Assembly: GCA_031255915.1 (NCBI GenBank)
Contig: JAIRRP010000026.1
Coordinates: forward strand, 1-9,479
Direction of reading: 5' to 3'
DNA length: 9,479 nucleotides
Source: Puniceicoccales bacterium
GTDB taxonomy: Bacteria; Verrucomicrobiota; Verrucomicrobiia; Opitutales; JAIRLG01
In this document: in pieces, positions 5,268 through 9,479 of the stretch
How positions within the stretch are numbered: the stretch's first letter is position 1
Layout of the letters: each line of letters opens with the position of its first letter
Notes under the pieces: model-generated
Told to the model about the DNA's origin: nothing
The model's database searches: none
What the model saw: the letters and a program-made list of their open reading frames with translations, nothing else
Made by a program: the position numbers and the translations under genes

Positions 5268-6209
5268 ATGGAAGAATTGGTGATCATCGGGAGCGGTTGC
5301 GCCGGCTTAACGGCAGCCATCTATGCCGCCCGAGCAGGTTTGAATCCACTGGTCATGGAAGGGGAGCAGCCAGGAGGCCAATTGATAACGACGGCCTATG
5401 TCGAGAATTTTCCCGGATTTCCGAAAGGTATTTCCGGCTATGATCTTGTTGCAAATATGCGGCAGCAGGCCGAACGGTTCGGCGCTCGTTTTCTTTCGGA
5501 TAATGTCGAGAAGGTGTCGTTCGAGGATCGAGGGAAAGGGTTAATATGTCGTGCGGAAGGAGAAATGTTTTCCAATGCTATCATTGTGGCGACAGGAACG
5601 GCTCCACGTAAGCTGGAGATTCCAGGCGAGGAAAGATTTTATGGAGGAAAAGGTGTCAGCGCCTGTGCGATTTGTGATGGTGCATTCTACCGTGGCCAGG
5701 ATGTGGCGGTTATAGGTGGTGGAGACGTAGCCTGTGAAGATGCTCTTTTCCTGACGCGTTTTGCCTCACGGGTGTATCTCATTCACCGGCGAGATCAGTT
5801 GAGGGCTTCGAAAATCATGGCGGAGCGGGTCATCAATCATGAAAATATCCGATGCTTGTGGAAATACAGGCCCATACGCATCGATGGGGTCAATAATATC
5901 GAATCGCTGTGGCTCCAACATGTGGATACGCAGGAGATCATATCGCTGCGATGTAGCGGCATCTTTTTGGCCATTGGGCGTGTGCCGAATACCTCTATTT
6001 TTCGAGGCGTGCTTCCGCTCGACGAGCAGGGCTATACCCAGAGGACAGGTGTGTCGATCCCTGGGCATTCGGAGTACCTTTCAGGGGTTTTTGTGGCCGG
6101 AGATTGTGCCGATCCTTCTTATCGTCAGGCTGTTGTGGCGGCCGGAATGGGCTGTCAGGCGGCCATAACGGCGGAGCGTTATCTCTCGGAGAGGAGTTAT
6201 GGAGCCTAA
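5268..6209 (+). CDS. trxB: thioredoxin-disulfide reductase
   Basis: A 313-residue, full-length NADPH:thioredoxin reductase of the low-molecular-weight type, a cytoplasmic FAD flavoenzyme that keeps thioredoxin reduced. N-terminal FAD site: IIGSGCAGLTAAIYAARAG (residues 6-24) and PGGQL (35-39). NADPH domain: VIGGGDVACEDALFLT (148-163) and HRRDQLRAS (173-181), the HRRxxxR motif for the 2'-phosphate. Redox centre: SACAICDG with C133 and C136 (Ala-Ile where many family members have Ala-Thr). C-terminal FAD contact: GVFVAGDCAD (273-282). The ATG at 5268 puts the FAD motif at the usual place; there is no good Shine-Dalgarno, and the 42 bases upstream follow directly on repeat R6. It overlaps ruvB by 11 bases. 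Confidence 0.96.
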   Translation: MEELVIIGSGCAGLTAAIYAARAGLNPLVMEGEQPGGQLITTAYVENFPGFPKGISGYDLVANMRQQAERFGARFLSDNVEKVSFEDRGKGLICRAEGEMFSNAIIVATGTAPRKLEIPGEERFYGGKGVSACAICDGAFYRGQDVAVIGGGDVACEDALFLTRFASRVYLIHRRDQLRASKIMAERVINHENIRCLWKYRPIRIDGVNNIESLWLQHVDTQEIISLRCSGIFLAIGRVPNTSIFRGVLPLDEQGYTQRTGVSIPGHSEYLSGVFVAGDCADPSYRQAVVAAGMGCQAAITAERYLSERSYGA

Positions 6210-7221
6210 GCTTCAGCTGAAGAGAGCCTCAGAGCTCGTATCAGACCCTTCACTGCGGCCGAAGGGTTTTGATGATTTTATCGGCCAGAGACGCACACTG
6301 GAGCGTCTAAAGGTCATGACCGGTGCCGCGAAACAACGGCATGAAGCATTGCGACATGTATTATTGAGCGGTCCTCCAGGGTTAGGCAAAACGACGTTGG
6401 CAATGATTTTAGGCCATGAGATGGGTACTCAGACGCGTATCACATCGGGCCCTGTCATTGAAAAAGCGGGCGATTTGGCGGGATTACTGACGAGTTTGGA
6501 GTCGGGTGATGTTCTGTTCATCGATGAGATCCATCGGATGCCGAGGGCGGTCGAGGAATATTTGTATTCTGCGATGGAGGATTTTTGCATCGACATTCTG
6601 ATCGACCAGGGGCCACAGGCCAGGTCCATTCGCTTGGATTTGCCTCGGTTTACCCTTGTTGGTGCGACGACCCGGACGGGTCTTTTAACACCGCCACTTC
6701 GGAGTCGTTTCCAACTTCAGACGAGGTTGGGATACTATGAAATCGATGATTTGGTGAGTATTGTCACGCGTAATGCACAGTTATTGTCCATCGAGATAGA
6801 TCGTGAAAGCGCTGAGGAAGTGGCTCGTCGATCGAGGGGAACACCCAGAATTGCCAATAATTTATTGGGTTTTGTCCGGGATTATTGCCAACAACAAGGA
6901 CAGCGAGTTGTCTCGGTAGCGTTGACTCGAGATGCTTTGGAGTTATTAGAGATCGATGCATCGGGTCTCGATGAAATGGATAAGCAAATCCTGAACTGTT
7001 TGGCCGAAAATTACCATGGTGGGCCGGTGGGTATTGGGACACTGGCAGCGGCTGTCGGTGAGGATCGGCATACGCTGGAAGAGGTTCATGAGCCTTATCT
7101 CGTGCAGGAAGGGTATTTGCAGAGAACCCCACAGGGGCGTCTTTTAACGCCAAAAGCCTGGGCGAAATTAGGATTAGTGCCTTTGGCAGAAGTTTCGAAT
7201 CAATCGGAGATTCATTTTTAA
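6199..7221 (+). CDS. ruvB: Holliday junction branch migration helicase RuvB
   Basis: A 340-residue AAA+ ATPase, typical length. As a hexameric ring on each DNA arm it drives branch migration of Holliday junctions with RuvA, before RuvC cleaves. Visible motifs: FDDFIGQ (24-30), Walker A GPPGLGKTT (58-66), Walker B DVLFIDEIH (104-112), sensor 1 GATTR (155-159), arginine finger region PLRSRF (166-171), sensor 2 RGTPRIANNLL (213-223), and the C-terminal winged-helix DNA-binding domain ending EPYLVQEGYLQRTPQGR. The start at 6199 lies inside trxB with GGAGAGGAG immediately upstream, so the two genes are read as one operon. ruvA and ruvC are not in the window. Confidence 0.97.
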   Translation: MEPKLQLKRASELVSDPSLRPKGFDDFIGQRRTLERLKVMTGAAKQRHEALRHVLLSGPPGLGKTTLAMILGHEMGTQTRITSGPVIEKAGDLAGLLTSLESGDVLFIDEIHRMPRAVEEYLYSAMEDFCIDILIDQGPQARSIRLDLPRFTLVGATTRTGLLTPPLRSRFQLQTRLGYYEIDDLVSIVTRNAQLLSIEIDRESAEEVARRSRGTPRIANNLLGFVRDYCQQQGQRVVSVALTRDALELLEIDASGLDEMDKQILNCLAENYHGGPVGIGTLAAAVGEDRHTLEEVHEPYLVQEGYLQRTPQGRLLTPKAWAKLGLVPLAEVSNQSEIHF

Positions 7222-7316
7222 TGCCCGCTCTCTAAATTCTTGACAGGGGACGTGTTTTGAGGAAAACCCAATTGGTTTCCTGCTTTCGGGGTTTCGTAAA
7301 GTGTTGCTTTTCGATT

Positions 7317-7559
7317 ATGACTAAGGATGAAATTCATAAGATTGTTCTAGATATTATACGAGAGATTGCGCCGGATGAAGATGTTTCTCAGGTGAAGCCA
7401 GAGCTGCCTTTGAGAGAACAGCTGGATTTGGATTCTATGGACTTTTTGGATATCGTGATGGAACTCCGTAAGAAGTACAATATCGAGGTTCCGGAGGCGG
7501 ACTATAAGCGATTGGAGTCTCTGGATTCGTGTGCCGAGTATCTGGCGGATAAATTTTAG
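7317..7559 (+). CDS. acyl carrier protein (phosphopantetheine-binding)
   Basis: An 80-residue acidic helical protein starting MTKDEIHKIVLDIIREIAP. DLDSMDFLDIVMELRKKY contains the DSM version of the carrier motif, with S40 the likely 4'-phosphopantetheine site. The later part (IEVPEADYKRLESLD) resembles specialised carrier proteins more than the housekeeping AcpP, which has DSLD and ends differently; its acyl group is unknown. The ATG at 7317 is chosen because it gives the family N-terminus; a longer frame from TTG 7257 adds 20 basic residues unlike this family. Shine-Dalgarno is poor. It follows ruvB by 95 bases and no fatty acid or polyketide genes adjoin it. Confidence 0.88.
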   Translation: MTKDEIHKIVLDIIREIAPDEDVSQVKPELPLREQLDLDSMDFLDIVMELRKKYNIEVPEADYKRLESLDSCAEYLADKF

Positions 7560-7705
7560 GGACTTTGGGAAAGCTTTTGGGTCCTTCGAAGGTTCCCATC
7601 AGGTTGAGAAATTGACCTCTGATTATTGATGTGAGAAGCTTCCGGAGCATCTAGTAGAAGTCTCCTCTGGTTTTTTGCTATTTCCAGTAACATGGCTTTT
7701 GGGGA

Positions 7706-7797
7706 CTGTCTTTCTTGCAAGACAGCGAGGTTCCTGTTGGGTAATGAGCGCTCTTTGGGCGAATTCCCCTTCAGTGGCGATATTCATCGCAGCGCTC
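7706..7797. repeat. hairpin and three-way inverted-repeat structure in the long gap
   Basis: Two separate foldable units. 7706-7725 is CTGTCTT, loop TCTTGC, AAGACAG, which resembles the CTGTCTTTG/CAAAGACAG outer stem of R2 and R6 with its three arms lost. 7746-7797 has an outer stem GAGCGCT/AGCGCTC enclosing a weak GGG-CCC hairpin and a clear GCGAT, ATTC, ATCGC hairpin directly abutting the outer stem. No gene is supported in 7560-7831; an open frame from 7692 runs on through repeat R7 and is judged chance. Confidence 0.45.
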
Positions 7798-7831
7798 CGC
7801 CCGTATCAAACACTGCGCATGGGAGGTTCTT

Positions 7832-8120
7832 GGGAAGATTTTTTCTTGAGGGATTGGTGTACCGTCTCCGTTTGACCGGCGGGTTTGCCGCCTTTGAGCC
7901 CTTCGGGCTCCTGCCCGCTACGCGGGCAGCGGTAAGGAAAAATGAAAGCTCCCGCTTTGCATTTTTTCTTCCCGCAAAGGCGGCAAACAGAACATTCCTG
8001 AACCTAAAAAACATCTTAAAAATTCCTTTTGGGAGACGCTTCTGGAAAAGCGATGAATCATAGAGATACCATTTTTACTGGTCGAGACAGAGATTTCCTT
8101 CTAAAATCTTCTGTGTTGTG
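7832..8120 (+). repeat. long repeat unit around cloverleaf R7 (copy 2)
   Basis: Counterpart of 3743-3994, with the same order of blocks: GGGAAGATTTTTTC, ACCGTCTCCGT, cloverleaf, AGAACATTCCTG, GGAAAAGCGATG, CATAGAGAT...TTTACTGGTCGAG, GATTTCCTTCTA and a terminal GTG. It forms the last 289 bases before the ABC ATPase gene. In both places the unit lies directly before a plus-strand gene, whose upstream region it therefore is or has replaced. Confidence 0.8.
7883..7988 (+). repeat. cloverleaf repeat, copy R7
   Basis: Outer stem GTTTGCCGCCTTTG (7883-7896) pairs over 14 bp with 7975-7988, identical to R3. Arm A is AGCCC, TTC, GGGCT; arm B is CTGCCCGC, loop TAC, GCGGGCAG-like (one of the longer B stems); arm C is GCGG..AAGGAAAAATG with inner AAAGC, TCCC loop, GCTTT, and a right side ending CTTCCCGC, less perfectly paired than in R3. 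106 nt. Confidence 0.9.
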
Positions 8121-8139
8121 GTCGAAGATATTCATTTGA
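8053..8139 (+). CDS. possible 28-residue upstream peptide
   Basis: ATG at 8053, preceded by GGAAAAGC, opens MNHRDTIFTGRDRDFLLKSS and runs to TGA 8137-8139. It matches the candidate peptide at 3927 (MxHRDxIFxGRxxDFLL). It overlaps the ABC ATPase start at 8118 by 22 bases, and its stop overlaps an in-frame TTG of that gene at 8136 (TTGA), mirroring the GTGA overlap in the other copy. It may be a leader peptide or just repeated DNA without coding role. Confidence 0.22.
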   Translation: MNHRDTIFTGRDRDFLLKSSVLWSKIFI

Positions 8140-8816
8140 AGCCGTGTATCGAATTGAGAAATATCTGGAAGGGATTTCAAGGTCCCCATGGTCGAACGGA
8201 GATTTTAAGAGGATTATCATTCTCGTTATTTCCTCGAGATTTTGTAGGGATCAATGGGGTTTCGGGTGCTGGAAAAAGTACCTTTCTGAATATCTTGGCT
8301 GCCCTGGAGAAATCTGATGAGGGAAAGGTGTTGTGGAATGACCATTGCGTCTGTTCCTGGCCTGCGAAAAAGCTATCGCGCTGTCGCGCTTCACAAATAG
8401 GGTTTGTATTCCAGAGTTGCCATTTAGTTCCGGAGTTAGATGTTACGGAAAATATCCTATTGGTGTGCAGAATTGCAAGGGGGCACGTAGGCGACAAGGA
8501 CCGATTAAAGGTTCAGGAGTTTTTAGGTCGATTAGGGATAGGATCACAGGCGCATCAATTGCCGATGACGCTTTCTGGTGGTGAGCGACAGAGGGTGGCA
8601 ATTGCCAGGGCGTTGATGTGTCATCCTGAAGTTATCGTTGCCGATGAGCCCACGGGAAATCTCGATGAATCGACGGGAGAACAAGTCATGCGGCTCTTAG
8701 AAGAGATTTGTGAAGAGGAACATAAGGCGCTCTTACTCGTTACGCACCATGTACCTTTTTCACAGCGGATGAAGCGTCAGTATCGTTTGCACCAAGGGGT
8801 TTTGGAAAAATTGTAA
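8118..8816 (+). CDS. ABC transporter ATP-binding protein, LolD/MacB type
   Basis: A 232-residue ATPase subunit. Motifs: Walker A GVSGAGKST (47-55), Q-loop FVFQS (97-101), signature LSGGERQRVAIARAL (152-166), Walker B VIVADEPTGNLDE (172-184) and H-loop VTHH (208-211). The DEPTGNLD string and FQSCHLVPELDVTEN are typical of the LolD branch, which powers lipoprotein release from the inner membrane through LolC/E, and of the related MacB and FtsE groups. The gene has no permease next to it, so the partner must be elsewhere or the protein serves another system. The start is GTG 8118; TTG 8136 is a real alternative, leaving LKPCIELRNIWKGF as the N-terminus. Neither has a good Shine-Dalgarno. The leader region is repeat unit 7832-8120. 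Confidence 0.9.
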   Translation: MVEDIHLKPCIELRNIWKGFQGPHGRTEILRGLSFSLFPRDFVGINGVSGAGKSTFLNILAALEKSDEGKVLWNDHCVCSWPAKKLSRCRASQIGFVFQSCHLVPELDVTENILLVCRIARGHVGDKDRLKVQEFLGRLGIGSQAHQLPMTLSGGERQRVAIARALMCHPEVIVADEPTGNLDESTGEQVMRLLEEICEEEHKALLLVTHHVPFSQRMKRQYRLHQGVLEKL

Positions 8817-8949
8817 ATCGTGTGGGAATTTTTATTTCTGGATTCGTTGTCCATCATTGAATAGCGGTGGCGCTGCTAGAAACTAATTGACTTTATTCCG
8901 TCATATAACGCCTGAAGTCACATTATTGGCCATACGTTTTTCAGTAAGC

Positions 8950-8964
8950 ATCCCATGGTGGGAT
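8950..8964. other. short perfect hairpin in the gap 8817-9008
   Basis: ATCCCA, loop TGG, TGGGAT. It lies 134 bases after the ABC ATPase stop and 45 bases before a MITE. No T-run follows on either strand, so it is not a standard terminator. Nothing else is recognised in the 192-base gap. Confidence 0.3.
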
Positions 8965-9008
8965 ATAGGGAAAATGATATTTTTCACATACTATGGTTTG
9001 ATTTTACC

Positions 9009-9156
9009 CTAGAGGGTGTTGTCAAAATCAAGCAGCGAAAAGAGAGATGGGGCGGATGTGGAATGCAGAAACAAGTCTCCTATATATCCTTTTTTCCATT
9101 CCATCTTTCTCCTTCTCTTTTCCCTTTTGGCAACCTTTTTTGACGACACCCTCTAG
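9009..9156 (-). mobile_element. MITE-like deletion derivative of the IS5-family element
   Basis: 148 bp with ends CTAGAGGGTGTTGTCAAAA and TTTTTTGACGACACCCTCTAG. Read on the minus strand it carries the IS left end and transposase start (ATG, then EKRIYRR, with an uninterrupted A-run), then jumps to the transposase tail and right end. Its join differs from the one in the copies at 1907 and 2219: it keeps about 70 bases of the right end, closely matching 1101-1169 of the full IS. It lies 26 bases beyond the stop of the ABC gene at 9183. Confidence 0.85.
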
Positions 9157-9182
9157 TATGATCTATATGATTCCTAATATGA

Positions 9183-9479
9183 TTACATATAGCGTCTCAG
9201 GAAACGCCGAGTGCGCTCGTCTTTGGGTGAAATGAAGATTTCGTCCTCGTCGGAAATTTCGATGATTTTTCCGTTTTCCATGTAGATGATGTAATCCGAA
9301 GCATCGCGGGCGAAGCGCATCTCGTGCGTGACGATAATTTGCGTCATGCCTTCATGGTCGAGATGGCGCATCACCTCTAGGACTTCTTCGACCATTTCAG
9401 GATCCAAGGAAGAGGTCGGTTCATCATAGAGCATCACTTTAGGCTGCATGGCCAATGCGCGCGCTATGGCTGCCCGCTG
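9183..9479 (-). CDS. polar amino acid ABC transporter ATP-binding protein, C-terminal part
   Basis: The frame enters from the right edge, so only the last 98 residues are present. It begins QRAAIARALAMQPKVMLYDE, the tail of the signature motif and the Walker B strand, then PTSSLDPEMVEEVLEVM, the H-loop IIVTHEMRFARD, and ends SPKDERTRRFLRRYM. SALDPE/SSLDPE, VTHEM-FARD and the final RT--FL are hallmarks of the GlnQ/HisP/ArtP group of amino acid uptake ATPases. Walker A and the LSGGQ core lie outside the window. A MITE begins 26 bases downstream of the stop and its inverted ends could fold in the transcript. Confidence 0.93.
   Translation of the reverse strand, partial: QRAAIARALAMQPKVMLYDEPTSSLDPEMVEEVLEVMRHLDHEGMTQIIVTHEMRFARDASDYIIYMENGKIIEISDEDEIFISPKDERTRRFLRRYM

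Noticed and set aside
7257..7316. A 20-residue extension of the acyl carrier protein from a TTG
   Set aside because: It is Cys- and Arg-rich, unlike carrier proteins, and the ATG at 7317 gives the normal family N-terminus and length.
7650..7677. A possible intrinsic terminator (CCGGAG...CTCC-TCT-GG then six Ts)
   Set aside because: The stem is only four pairs plus two beyond a three-base bulge, with a long loop; too weak to annotate.
2095..7988. CRISPR array or tRNA genes as an explanation for the regular repeats
   Set aside because: The copies are far apart, in both orientations, with no constant spacer length, and none has tRNA landmarks such as a T-loop GTTCRA or a CCA-ready acceptor.
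7692..8063. A 123-codon open frame in the gap after the acyl carrier protein
   Set aside because: Its second half is only the translation of cloverleaf R7, the first half has no recognisable motif, and it has no ribosome binding site.

Overview
The window looks like a slice of a repeat-rich, moderately GC chromosome of a Gram-negative bacterium. It carries ordinary housekeeping genes with long, repeat-filled gaps between them. The truncated TsaB-like protein at the left edge has a motif (GPGGMLGL followed by MMIRIW) that resembles, from memory, the diverged TsaB of Verrucomicrobiota. A LolD-type ATPase implies an outer membrane. I therefore lean towards Verrucomicrobiota, weakly; no rRNA or other marker gene is present to confirm it. 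Many decayed insertion sequences and a toxin-antitoxin pair fit a lineage whose mobile DNA has expanded.

Layout. 1-266 (minus) is the start of tsaB. 343-1169 is a full-length but dead IS5-family (IS427-like) element. 1265-1767 (minus) is a YefM/YoeB toxin-antitoxin operon with a palindromic operator candidate. 1907-2357 holds two short internally deleted derivatives of the same IS, facing each other across a structured repeat. 2470-3453 (minus) is an extended-SDR NAD-dependent epimerase or 3-beta-HSD-like protein. 3454-3991 contains two structured repeats. 3992-4987 (plus) is a CPBP (CAAX/Abi) membrane protease. 5004-5225 holds two more structured repeats in inverted order. 5268-6209 trxB and 6199-7221 ruvB overlap as an operon, followed by an acyl carrier protein at 7317-7559. 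7560-8117 is a 558-base gap full of inverted repeats. 8118-8816 is a LolD/MacB-type ABC ATPase. 9009-9156 is another MITE, and 9183-9479 (minus) is the C-terminal part of a polar amino acid ABC ATPase.

The most striking feature is a family of cloverleaf-forming repeats: six complete copies and one truncated copy. Each is an outer stem of 9 to 14 bp enclosing three consecutive hairpins (arms A and B short, GC-rich and of constant size; arm C longer and variable). Stem sequences differ between copies while pairing is kept, so the structure rather than the sequence appears to be conserved. Two copies (at 3794 and 7883) lie in a larger duplicated unit that ends exactly at the GTG start codons of the CPBP protease and the LolD-like ATPase. 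That unit also carries a short conserved open frame whose stop overlaps a possible downstream start codon. The truncated copy (4027) reads in frame through the N-terminus of the CPBP protease. This family, its mode of spread and any role in expression of the flanking genes are the main things worth following up.
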